Shown here piece after piece: positions 38,127 through 47,366 of a stretch of 64,000 bases of DNA. Source of the stretch: an uncultured Treponema sp. (lineage in GTDB: Bacteria > Spirochaetota > Spirochaetia > Treponematales > Treponemataceae); contig NZ_CAMHSK010000011.1 of assembly GCF_946187725.1 (NCBI RefSeq), positions 1 through 64,000 on the forward strand. The letters are read 5' to 3'. The notes beneath the pieces were generated by a model. It searched no databases. It was not told where the DNA came from and was given only the letters and a program-made list of their open reading frames with translations. Positions within the stretch are counted from its first letter, which is position 1, and the number at the start of each line of letters is the position of its first letter. The translations under genes and the position numbers were made by a program.

Positions 38127-39563
38127 ATGTTTCCACCACTTCCACAAGAAAAAGCAGCCGCAGTTTTAAAAGATTTAATTCAGTCGCTCGAAGAAGGCAA
38201 AATTGAACTTGTACAGGTAGCCCGACCGAGTGAAGAACGAAAGAATCAGGGGGTGATGCTGGGCGCGCTCGTCTGTAAAAATAAAAACGGCGATGAAGTC
38301 AATTTGGTGACAAACTCTGGGAACGCAAAACAGTTTAGAATTAGCAGTGAGCAATTAGCAGTTAGCAGTGAGCAATTAGCAGTTAGCAATTATAACGGGA
38401 CATTGTTCGCTTCGCTCACTCGTCCTAGTGTTTTGGGGGGAGTTGTTTTTGTAGGGCCGATTGTTTCGGCAGGGCAGATTGAAGCTGCACTTTCTGAGAA
38501 TGATAGAGAAATTCATGAAATAACGAAAAAAATTAACAATGAGCAATTAGCAATGAGCAATGAGCAATTGAAAGAATTGCGTAAACAGCGAGAAAAATTG
38601 TGTGATGAGTCTTTGTCAAAAGTTCATGCACTTTATAAGTTTCATTGCATTGATGGGAAGGTTCGGTCGCTCAAAGAGATTTGCGGAATTTATAACGGCG
38701 GCAAATTGCCTCCGACTGGAACTGGTGACTGTTGCGCACCGAAACTCTTAGATTATGCCTTTTCGCACGAATTGATTCCTATTTCACTGGCAGAAACTCC
38801 TCACTCAACTTCTCACTGCTCACCGCTAACTGCTAACTTAACTCCCCCTTGCGATGAACGATGCGGAATCCTGCTTCCTGCCATGCTGGGCTTGCGGATT
38901 TTATATCGTGACGAGGCGATTTGCGTTGTGAACAAGCAGTCTGGGCTTTTGAGCGTTCCCGGTCGTGGAGAAGACAAGCAGGACTGTATTGAGTCTCGAT
39001 TTAAGCGGCTTTTCGGCGACAAAGTTGAAATCGCACAGTGTGCAGTTCACCGTCTCGACCTGGAAACCAGCGGCGTGATGATTCTTGCATTTACAAAAGA
39101 GACACATCACAAACTTATGCAGCAATTTGAGGCAAAAACCGTTCAAAAAGAATATGTCGCACTGCTTGACGGCGTGCTTGCCAAAAAAGGAATTGCACAG
39201 CACGGTCAGATGGAGCTTTTTTTCAGGCTTGATGTCGAAAACCGTCCGCACCAGATTTGGGATGCAGAAAACGGCAAAAGTGCGGTCACTGAATGGGAAA
39301 TTTTGGGCGTTGAGCGGTATCATGCGCCAGACGGCTCAACACGGAATGCCACGCGGGTACTTTTTATGCCGCACACAGGGCGCACTCATCAGCTTAGGCT
39401 TGCAAGCGCGGACGCTCACGGCTTTGGCGTGCCGATTATAGGAGACACTCTCTACGGAAAATGCGATGAAGGTGAGCGGCTCATGCTCCACGCACGGAAA
39501 GTCACTTTCACGCACCCAGTCACAGCCGAGCCAATGACGATTGAGTGCAATCCGGAGTTTTAA
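38127..39563 (+). CDS. RluA family pseudouridine synthase with in-frame repeat expansions
   Basis: ILYRDEAICVVNKQSGLLSVPG, HRLDLETSGVMILA, TGRTHQLRLASA; N-terminal part contains SEQLAVSSEQLAVS. Confidence 0.88.
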   Translation: MFPPLPQEKAAAVLKDLIQSLEEGKIELVQVARPSEERKNQGVMLGALVCKNKNGDEVNLVTNSGNAKQFRISSEQLAVSSEQLAVSNYNGTLFASLTRPSVLGGVVFVGPIVSAGQIEAALSENDREIHEITKKINNEQLAMSNEQLKELRKQREKLCDESLSKVHALYKFHCIDGKVRSLKEICGIYNGGKLPPTGTGDCCAPKLLDYAFSHELIPISLAETPHSTSHCSPLTANLTPPCDERCGILLPAMLGLRILYRDEAICVVNKQSGLLSVPGRGEDKQDCIESRFKRLFGDKVEIAQCAVHRLDLETSGVMILAFTKETHHKLMQQFEAKTVQKEYVALLDGVLAKKGIAQHGQMELFFRLDVENRPHQIWDAENGKSAVTEWEILGVERYHAPDGSTRNATRVLFMPHTGRTHQLRLASADAHGFGVPIIGDTLYGKCDEGERLMLHARKVTFTHPVTAEPMTIECNPEF

Positions 39564-40516
39564 GATTTTTTTATCTCGCTCACGAAGAGGCCGGCAATCG
39601 TAAGCACGGCACCAATTGCGCCCATCAACGAGATTTTTTCGCCGAGTGCAAAAAACGCAAACACAATCGTGACGACAGGAATCAAATAAATGCCGACGGT
39701 TGCGCGCACTGTTCCGAGTTTCTCACAGGCAACATTCCATGCGGCAAAACAGAAGGCACTCGCCCCCAGACCTAAAAAGCACAGATTGAGCCAGTTAAGC
39801 GGATTAAAAAAACGGCTCTTATTAAAGAAAGAATCAAAAATCACGGAAATGCTGCCAGGAATCTGAAAATCTGGGGCTGAAGGAACGAATGCACCGAAAC
39901 GAGCAAGTGAGAAAATCCCGATTGGGAGCATGAAAATTATAGCCCAGAAGAAAATACGCCGGGTCACCTGAATTGAATCGAGTTGCAGGGCATTGATTTT
40001 TGACACGCACAACGAGTAAACACCCCAGCTCAAGGCCGCCGCAAGGGCAAGGAAGTCACCCTTTGGATTGAGATTGAATTCCACGACGCCGTTAAAGCTA
40101 ACCAGTGCGACTCCTAAAATCGCGAGCAGAAAACCGATGATAAAACACCCTGTCAGATGGTGCTCTTTCAAAAAAATCTGCGCAAAAATAGCTGTAAAAA
40201 TCGGGCAGATAGAAACAATAATGCTGACATTCGATGCTGATGTATACGAAATCGCCATGTTTTCCATGAACTGATAAGCCGTGACGCCAGAAAATCCCGC
40301 GAGCATAAAATAAAGCTCCTGTTTTTTCGCAGACAGTTTGAGCAGCCCCGGCTTTAAAACCCAAAGCCCAATATATGCAAGAAGAAACCTGATAACGAGG
40401 ATTTCATAAGACGAAAAGGAACGCAAAAGATATTTTGTCGAAACAAATGTGATTCCCCAGATGAACACGGAAATAGAAGCGAAGAAAAGCCCGGTGATGT
40501 TAATTTTTTTTGTCAT
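39560..40516 (-). CDS. DMT family (EamA) transporter
   Basis: Ten TM segments, EamA repeats; start MTKKINITG preferred. Confidence 0.85.
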   Translation of the reverse strand: MTKKINITGLFFASISVFIWGITFVSTKYLLRSFSSYEILVIRFLLAYIGLWVLKPGLLKLSAKKQELYFMLAGFSGVTAYQFMENMAISYTSASNVSIIVSICPIFTAIFAQIFLKEHHLTGCFIIGFLLAILGVALVSFNGVVEFNLNPKGDFLALAAALSWGVYSLCVSKINALQLDSIQVTRRIFFWAIIFMLPIGIFSLARFGAFVPSAPDFQIPGSISVIFDSFFNKSRFFNPLNWLNLCFLGLGASAFCFAAWNVACEKLGTVRATVGIYLIPVVTIVFAFFALGEKISLMGAIGAVLTIAGLFVSEIKKS

Positions 40517-40643
40517 GGAGAAGATTGTAGCAAAAAACACGGATTGAAGCCACAATTCTATAAAAAGGAAGAAAGCCATCGGTTTTCATAAAGTTTCGTT
40601 TAAGAAATTGTATTTTTTTTTGATTTCTGATATTCTCTACATC

Positions 40644-41816
40644 ATGAAAGAATTCGAACTTAAATACGGATGCAATCCAAACCAGAAGCCTGCAAAGGTT
40701 TATGTAGATGAAGGCGATCTTCCAATCACAGTTTTGAATGGAAGACCGGGATATATCAACCTGCTCGACGCATTGAACGGATGGCAGCTTGTAAAGGAAC
40801 TTAAAGAAGCAACAGGTCTTCCTGCCGCAACAAGTTTCAAGCATGTAAGTCCGGCCGGAGCCGCTGTCGGAAAGCCTCTTTCAGACACACTTAAATCAAT
40901 TTACTTTACAGACGGTGTTGAACTTACACCACTCGCTTCGGCTTATGCACGCGCCCGTGGAGCAGACCGTATGAGCTCTTTCGGAGATTTCATTTCTTTG
41001 AGCGATGAATGTGACGAGGCCACAGCCCTTTTGATTAAAAAAGAAGTTTCTGACGGAATCGTTGCACCTTCATATTCACCAAAAGCACTTGAAATCCTCA
41101 AGGCAAAAAAGAACGGAAATTACTGCATTATTCAGATTGACCCGAACTATGTACCGCCTGCAACAGAAGTAAAACAGGTTTTCGGCGTTAAATTCGAGCA
41201 GGGACACAATTTCCTCAAAATTGACGAGTCTTGCCTTTCAAACATCGTTACGAAAAACAAAACTCTGAGCGAAGATGACAAGCACAACCTTATCATCGCG
41301 CTGATTACACTTAAATACACTCAGTCAAATTCAGTCTGCTATGTAAAAGACGGTCAGGCAATCGGTATCGGTGCAGGCCAGCAGAGCCGCGTTCACTGTA
41401 CACGTCTCGCAGGTCAGAAAGCCGACAACTGGTGGTTGCGCCAGTCTCCGAAAGTTCTTGGCTTGCAGTTCGTTGACGGAATCAAACGAGCAGACCGCGA
41501 CAACGCAATTGACGTTTACATTGGTGATGAGTACGAGGATGTTCTTGCTGAAGGCAAATGGCAGAATATTTTCAAAGTTAAGCCAGAAGTTTTCACACGC
41601 GAAGAAAAACGCGCTTGGCTCGACAAAAACACAAATGTAGCCGTAGGAAGTGACGCATTCTTCCCATTCGGAGACAACATCGAGCGGGCAAGAAAGAGCG
41701 GCGTTACAGTTGTAGCACAGCCAGGCGGAAGCGTCCGTGACGATCAGGTTATCGAAACCGCAGACAAGTACAACATGGTAATGTGCTTCAACGGAATCCG
41801 CCTCTTTCATCACTAG
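40644..41816 (+). CDS. purH: AICAR transformylase (PurH C-terminal-like)
   Basis: ELKYGCNPNQKPAKVY, SFKHVSPAGAAVGKPLS, IGIGAGQQSRVHCTRLAG, VAQPGGSVRDDQVIE. Confidence 0.92.
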   Translation: MKEFELKYGCNPNQKPAKVYVDEGDLPITVLNGRPGYINLLDALNGWQLVKELKEATGLPAATSFKHVSPAGAAVGKPLSDTLKSIYFTDGVELTPLASAYARARGADRMSSFGDFISLSDECDEATALLIKKEVSDGIVAPSYSPKALEILKAKKNGNYCIIQIDPNYVPPATEVKQVFGVKFEQGHNFLKIDESCLSNIVTKNKTLSEDDKHNLIIALITLKYTQSNSVCYVKDGQAIGIGAGQQSRVHCTRLAGQKADNWWLRQSPKVLGLQFVDGIKRADRDNAIDVYIGDEYEDVLAEGKWQNIFKVKPEVFTREEKRAWLDKNTNVAVGSDAFFPFGDNIERARKSGVTVVAQPGGSVRDDQVIETADKYNMVMCFNGIRLFHH

Positions 41817-41859
41817 TTTGTAAGATAATGCCCGCATGGAGGCGGGTGATAAGCACAGA

Positions 41860-41923
41860 GAGAATTTTCGCAAGAAAATTCTCGTACGAATCAAAAATTA
41901 CATGGATGTAATTTTTGTTCGAG
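41860..41923. repeat. Double-hairpin element A
   Basis: GAGAATTTTC-GCAA-GAAAATTCTC (41860-41883) then CGAATCAAAAATTACAT-GG-ATGTAATTTTTGTTCG (41887-41921). Confidence 0.6.
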
Positions 41924-42115
41924 TGTTCCATCATTAATATAAATGCAAAATGCCCGCACGGAAGCGGGCACACAGCAAAAAAATGGCCACACAGAGCGAA
42001 ACTGTGTGGCTTTTCATTTTATGCCGCTCCGCTATGGAGCCCCGCAGTTGCCGTTTACGGCAATGAGCGTGAGCGAAGGGCGGAACAGCGGCAGAGAGTT
42101 GATTTGCACCAAATC

Positions 42116-43306
42116 TTATGCGTAAATCGGGCGAACTTTGATTACGCCTTCGATTGACTCGAATGCTTTGAGTGTTTCGCCTTCAACTTTTCCGTCAACA
42201 TCGATGAGTGCATAAGCCAAATCGTTCTTGTTCTGGTCAACCATGCTTGCAATGTTGAGTTTTGCGTTACCAAGAACTGTTGTGAACTGAGCAATCATGT
42301 TCGGAACATTTTTGTGTGCAATACAAAGTCGTGTTCCGTTTGCAGGAATCACATTGTTCAAGAATGTCTTCGGGAAGTTGACTGAATTGCGAATTTCGCC
42401 GAGTTCGAGGAAGTCACGAAGCTCTTTTACTGCCATTATTGCACAGTTGTCTTCTGCTTCTGGAGTTGAAGCACCCAAGTGTGGCAAGCAGATTACTTTG
42501 TCGCATTTAAGAAGTTCTTCGTCTGCGAAATCAGTGATGAGAGCTGCAACTTTACCTGAGTTCAAAGCTGCAAGTACATCAGCGTTGTTAACCAAGCCAC
42601 CACGAGCAAAGTTTACGATGCGAACGCCGTCTTTCATTGTTTTGATTGAAGAAGCGTTAATCATGCCCTTTGTGTCGTTTGTCTGTGGAACATGAACTGT
42701 GATGTAGTCAGATTTTGTGTAAACGCCTTCGAGTGTGTCAGAGATTTTTACATTGCGGTCGAGGGCGAGAGCTGCTTTTACAGAAAGGAATGGATCGTAG
42801 CCGATTACGTTCATTCCCAAAGCAATTGCTGTGTTTGCAACCATTGCACCGATTGCACCCAAACCGATAACGCCCAAAGTTTTTCCTTTAAGCTCTGGTC
42901 CAACGAACTGAGATTTGCCTTTTTCTGCGAGGGCAGGAATCTCATCACCTTTACCAGCCAAGCCTGCAACCCATTTGTTTGCGGCAACTGCCGGGCGACT
43001 AGAAAGCAAAAGGCCGAGGATAACAAGCTCTTTTACAGCGTTTGCGTTTGCACCCGGTGTATTGAATACTACGACGCCTTTTGCAGCGAGTTCTTCGCAA
43101 GGAATATTGTTTACACCAGCACCAGCTCGTCCTACAGCCTTAACTGACTCCCCAAGCTCCATTCCATGCATTTCAGCAGAGCGAACAAGAATTGCGTCCG
43201 GGTTATTAATGTCAGTAGCGATTTCATAGTCATCGCGAGGAAAGTTTTCCAAGCCGATTGCACTGATTTTATTTAAAGTCTGAATCTTGTACATTTTATT
43301 CTCCAA
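42116..43306 (-). CDS. serA: Phosphoglycerate dehydrogenase with ACT domain
   Basis: GKTLGVIGLGAIGAMVAN, NFARGGLVNNADVL, HLGASTPEAEDNCA. Confidence 0.93.
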   Translation of the reverse strand: MENKMYKIQTLNKISAIGLENFPRDDYEIATDINNPDAILVRSAEMHGMELGESVKAVGRAGAGVNNIPCEELAAKGVVVFNTPGANANAVKELVILGLLLSSRPAVAANKWVAGLAGKGDEIPALAEKGKSQFVGPELKGKTLGVIGLGAIGAMVANTAIALGMNVIGYDPFLSVKAALALDRNVKISDTLEGVYTKSDYITVHVPQTNDTKGMINASSIKTMKDGVRIVNFARGGLVNNADVLAALNSGKVAALITDFADEELLKCDKVICLPHLGASTPEAEDNCAIMAVKELRDFLELGEIRNSVNFPKTFLNNVIPANGTRLCIAHKNVPNMIAQFTTVLGNAKLNIASMVDQNKNDLAYALIDVDGKVEGETLKAFESIEGVIKVRPIYA

Positions 43307-43307
43307 A

Positions 43308-44483
43308 TTATGCGTTCTCTTTTGCGAATTTCTTCATGAACTCAACGAGAGCTTTAACTCCGTCCAAAGTCATTGCGTTGTAGATTGATGCTCGCATACC
43401 ACCTACGAGGCGATGACCTTTGAGGTTTACGAGGCCGGCTGCGGCAGCTTCTTTAACGAACTTGTCGTTGATTTCCTTTTCTTTTGCGAGTGCTGCTTTT
43501 TCTGCGTCTGTGCGGTCAGCTTCGTCTTTCTTTCCGGCAGCAGCAGTTTCTGCAGTTGAGTATTTTGTGAGGAAAGGAACATTCATCAAAGAGCGGCTAC
43601 CCTTTTCTGTTGTGGCATGGTAGAAATTGCCCTCGTTGTTGTCGAGGTAGTTGTAAAGGTATTCAGCCTTTTCCTTGTTGCGTTTGAGCATTCCATCTGC
43701 ACCGCCGTTCTTTTCAATCCAGTGAAGAACCTTGTCCAAAACATAGATTGTATAGCATGGTGGTGTATTGTACATTGAGCCGTTGTCAGCGTGTGTTTTG
43801 TAAGCGAGCATTGTCGGTGTTCCTGGCAAGCAATCAGCGGCTTCAGGAATCAAGTCTTCGCGGACGATTACGAGTGTAACGCCAGCTGGAGCCAGGTTTT
43901 TCTGAGCACCTGCGAAAAGCAAACCGAATTTTGTTACATCAAGTGGCTCACTCAAAACGCATGAAGAAATGTCGGCAACCAATGGAATGTCGCCAGTCTC
44001 AGGGATGTACTCGTAGTGAGTTCCCATGATTGTGTTGTTGAAACAGATGTAAACGTAGTCGTAGTCGCCAGTTACTTTCTCAACTTTTGGAATGTAAGAA
44101 TAATTCTTGTCTTTTGAAGAAGCGATTACATCAACTGCGATTCCGAGTTTTTTTGCCTCAGCAGCAGCTTTTTTTGCCCAAACACCAGTCTCGATGTAAG
44201 CAGCTTTTTTATTTTTGATACCCAAGTTCTGAGCAACCATTGCGAACTGTGTAGAACCGCCGCCCTGAACAAAAAGAACTTTGTAGTTCTCAGGAACATT
44301 CATCAATTTGCGGACCATTTTCTCTGCATCTTCGATGATTGGCTCATAAGCCTTCGAGCGGTGACTCATTTCCATTACGGACTGACCTGTTCCGTTGTAA
44401 TCAAGCATTTCTGCCGCACACTCTTTCAAAACCTCTTCCGGCAAGCAAGAAGGACCCGCACTAAAATTGTAGACTCGTGCCAT
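43308..44483 (-). CDS. serC: Phosphoserine aminotransferase
   Basis: NFSAGPSCLPEEVL, GAQKNLAPAGVTLVI. Confidence 0.93.
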   Translation of the reverse strand: MARVYNFSAGPSCLPEEVLKECAAEMLDYNGTGQSVMEMSHRSKAYEPIIEDAEKMVRKLMNVPENYKVLFVQGGGSTQFAMVAQNLGIKNKKAAYIETGVWAKKAAAEAKKLGIAVDVIASSKDKNYSYIPKVEKVTGDYDYVYICFNNTIMGTHYEYIPETGDIPLVADISSCVLSEPLDVTKFGLLFAGAQKNLAPAGVTLVIVREDLIPEAADCLPGTPTMLAYKTHADNGSMYNTPPCYTIYVLDKVLHWIEKNGGADGMLKRNKEKAEYLYNYLDNNEGNFYHATTEKGSRSLMNVPFLTKYSTAETAAAGKKDEADRTDAEKAALAKEKEINDKFVKEAAAAGLVNLKGHRLVGGMRASIYNAMTLDGVKALVEFMKKFAKENA

Positions 44484-44587
44484 TTTTTTCTCCTATTGAG
44501 GGGGAAAGCCTTCCCCCTGCGTCGCACTTCGTTGCGCCGACACCCCCTTCGCCTAGGGCTACGCCCTAAAACCCGGTATCAGCGTTT

Positions 44588-44692
44588 CAGTGAAATATTT
44601 CACAGAATTTATGACTAGAGTTTAAAGATTTGCAGGAACAAGGTCAATGAAAGTGGCGAAATTTGTGCAATTTATTGTGAAATATTTCACAG
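44588..44692. promoter_or_regulatory. Two Rex operators upstream of serC-serA
   Basis: CAGTGAAATATTTCACAG (44588-44605) and TTGTGAAATATTTCACAG (44675-44692), matching TTGTGAA-N4-TTCACAA. Confidence 0.85.
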
Positions 44693-44694
44693 TA

Positions 44695-45384
44695 TTACTG
44701 TTTTGCGGCCATTCCGGTCAGGACAATTACTGTATTCACATTTTCTACTCTTATATCTTTTGGGAGAGAGAGAACAACATTTGTATAATTGACAATTCCT
44801 TTTACACCAGCTTCCACCAACCTTTCTGCCATAAACTGGGCTTTTTCGTCCGGCACGGCAAGAACGGCATATTCAATTTTGAGAGAGTGAATCTTTTTTT
44901 CTAAATCAAGGGTCGGAAAAAGAGGAATGGCTGACTTCATGATTTCAATTTTATTCATATTTGTATCAAAACCCGCCGCAAGCTCAAAGGAAGTTCCTTC
45001 GAAAACCGAAGATTCAAGTAGTGCCGCTCCAAGCTTGCCCAGTCCAACGATGCAGCACCGGTGCTTTTCCTGTTCATTATATTCTATTCCAAAAGCCTGC
45101 CGGATCGCGTCCTGCAAAATTTTTATATCGTAGCCGTTGCTCACCCCATTATGAAGCTCAAGCAAGGAAATGTCTCGGCGAATCGTAGCTTTACCCCAGC
45201 CAGTCAACGCGCTCAATTCAACAGAAGTCACCTTTTCTTTTTCAAGCTGAGAGAGAAGTCTTTCAAGAACAATGAGTCTTTTTTTGGACGGCGCAGGAAT
45301 TTTTTTCATATAACTTTTATATCTTAAATCGCTCAGTCTGTCATCCGAAAAAAGTCTTTTTAAAATTTTGGAGTTTTCTGACAT
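44695..45384 (-). CDS. rex: Redox-sensing transcriptional repressor Rex
   Basis: Winged helix GWGKATIRRDISLL; Rossmann CCIVGLGKLGAALL; Rex boxes next to the gene. Confidence 0.9.
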   Translation of the reverse strand: MSENSKILKRLFSDDRLSDLRYKSYMKKIPAPSKKRLIVLERLLSQLEKEKVTSVELSALTGWGKATIRRDISLLELHNGVSNGYDIKILQDAIRQAFGIEYNEQEKHRCCIVGLGKLGAALLESSVFEGTSFELAAGFDTNMNKIEIMKSAIPLFPTLDLEKKIHSLKIEYAVLAVPDEKAQFMAERLVEAGVKGIVNYTNVVLSLPKDIRVENVNTVIVLTGMAAKQ

Positions 45385-45511
45385 ATTTTTTAGAGAAAAA
45401 ACCGCAAAAATGTCAGAATATTACAAATTCTACAAAGAAAAATGCAGAGATTTACATTTGATACTGTTTATAAGAATTATCTTACTTTTTACATTCAAAA
45501 AGGGGGAATGT

Positions 45512-45781
45512 ATGAAAAAATGTTTGAAGACAATTATGGGTGCTGGTCTTGCTGCTGCGCTCGTTTTGTCAGGATGCTCAGAAATTGCCGACATCAATGA
45601 AGGTGATTCAAACACAACAAGCGGAACCTTTACAATTCTCGCAAACTCATCAAAAACTGTAAAAGTTTCAAAGAGCTCTCTCACCTACAACACAAACAAT
45701 TACAAACAGGCTTTCGATTTGGGTGGCGGTGCTGACGGAGTAAAACCGACTTACAGAGCGATTAAATTCGGATTCAGCTGA
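45512..45781 (+). CDS. Small lipoprotein
   Basis: MKKCLKTIMGAGLAAALVLSGCSE lipobox; start at 45512 preferred over 45368. Confidence 0.65.
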   Translation: MKKCLKTIMGAGLAAALVLSGCSEIADINEGDSNTTSGTFTILANSSKTVKVSKSSLTYNTNNYKQAFDLGGGADGVKPTYRAIKFGFS

Positions 45782-45916
45782 ACGAACATCGGAGATTTTC
45801 CGCCGTCAATTTGAAGTACGCTTCATTCTGACGGCGGATTTTTTTTCAGAATATTACTTCTCTTGTATACTTTTTTTAAAATCATGCTATAATGGAATAA
45901 CTTTTTGGAGCAAAAC

Positions 45917-46906
45917 ATGATTAGTTGTGTAAAATGCAAAACATCCCTCCCTGATGAAGCAAATTTCTGCAGCCACTGCGGTTTTCCTGTCGGCTCGCTT
46001 AAAATTTGCCGTTCTTGCACGGAATGTGGAGCAAATTTAAGTGCAATCGACAGATTCTGCTCTCAATGCGGCAAACCAGTTCGCGTCGTTAAATCAACCG
46101 ATGTTAATCCTTTTGTAAACTCAAAGTCAAATGCCGCAAACAACGATGTTCCAAAAATGATTGCTATTGAAGGCGGAGAATTCCTCATGGGCGGTGCAGC
46201 CTCAAATTGCGTCGTCAATCTTACAAGTTTCTTCCTTTCAGAAACCCCTGTCACGCAAAGGCAATACTTTCATATTACAGGCCAAAATCCGTCCAAACTT
46301 CAAGGCGAAGACAAGCCTGTCGAAATGGTAAACTGGTGCGAAGCCGTAATCTTCTGCAACATTCTCAGCGCACGCAAAAATCTTACTCCGTGTTACAGCA
46401 TCGGTACAATCACTGACCTCAGAGCATTTGATTCAACAAGCCCGGTCTGGAAGCGTATCAGCTGCAACTTCCTTGCAAATGGTTTTCGTCTGCCCACAGA
46501 AGCAGAATGGGAATTCGCAGCCCGTGGTGGCAAAAACTGTGATCCATTCTCTTTTGCAGGCAATTCAGACATCGATAAAGTGGCATGGTACGGAGAAAAC
46601 AGCAACATTAACTCTCACACGGTCGGCACAAAAGCCCCCAACTCACTTGGACTGTTCGACATGTGCGGTAATGTTACCGAATGGTGCTGGGATTACTTTG
46701 AAAATGATTTTCCCACAAAGTCTCAGCTAAATCCGCATGGTCCGCAAATCGGCAACATGCATGTAAAACGAGGCGGAAGCTGGCTCGACGATGCCCCGCA
46801 ATGCACCGTCTTCTACAGGAGTGCAAGTGCTCCTGCAGGCAAAAGCAGCAGTCTTGGCTTCAGAATCTGCCAGACAAATCTTAACGACCCAAATTTAAAG
46901 AGATAG
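45917..46906 (+). CDS. Formylglycine-generating-enzyme-like (SUMF1) protein with N-terminal double zinc ribbon
   Basis: CVKCKTSLPDEANFCSHCG, CTECGANLSAIDRFCSQCG; RLPTEAEWEFAARGG, VKRGGSWLDD, RSASAPAGKSSSLGFRI. Confidence 0.85.
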   Translation: MISCVKCKTSLPDEANFCSHCGFPVGSLKICRSCTECGANLSAIDRFCSQCGKPVRVVKSTDVNPFVNSKSNAANNDVPKMIAIEGGEFLMGGAASNCVVNLTSFFLSETPVTQRQYFHITGQNPSKLQGEDKPVEMVNWCEAVIFCNILSARKNLTPCYSIGTITDLRAFDSTSPVWKRISCNFLANGFRLPTEAEWEFAARGGKNCDPFSFAGNSDIDKVAWYGENSNINSHTVGTKAPNSLGLFDMCGNVTEWCWDYFENDFPTKSQLNPHGPQIGNMHVKRGGSWLDDAPQCTVFYRSASAPAGKSSSLGFRICQTNLNDPNLKR

Positions 46907-46944
46907 TCATAATAAGCACAACAAGGATATATAAGGAAGAAAAT

Positions 46945-47244
46945 ATGACAATAACACAGAACAAAACTTCAGATGGACTTGAACTGGTAGTTGCCGGCCG
47001 ACTGGATACAAACACAGCTCCTGAACTCGAAATGGCCCTCAAAGCAATCGAACCTGCAAAACAAACACTTCATCTCAACCTGAAGGATATTGAATATGTG
47101 TCCAGTGCAGGTCTTCGGGTTATTCTCCTTGCGCACAAAATCATGCTTCCAACTGGCGGCAAAATGGTCATCAAAGAACCGTCAGAATTCTGCCGTCAGG
47201 TGCTCAGTGCAACCGGCATGGATTCAATCCTTATATTCGAATAA
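46945..47244 (+). CDS. STAS-domain anti-sigma factor antagonist
   Basis: GRLDTNTAPELE, LNLKDIEYVSSAGLRVILLAHK. Confidence 0.9.
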   Translation: MTITQNKTSDGLELVVAGRLDTNTAPELEMALKAIEPAKQTLHLNLKDIEYVSSAGLRVILLAHKIMLPTGGKMVIKEPSEFCRQVLSATGMDSILIFE

Positions 47245-47366
47245 GATTTGGGGATGAGCAAAAAATGTGGTGGTTGAGCTTGTCGAAACCACCATGTATC
47301 AAGTGAATGCTCATTTCTGCAAATTCACAGCCCCACGCGCACCATTTAACCGAACGCTCCCCTGCT

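Noticed and set aside
44484-44580. GC-rich palindromic segment upstream of serC as a CRISPR-like or mobile element
   Set aside because: Looks like simple hairpin/dispersed repeat sequence; no transposase or direct repeats
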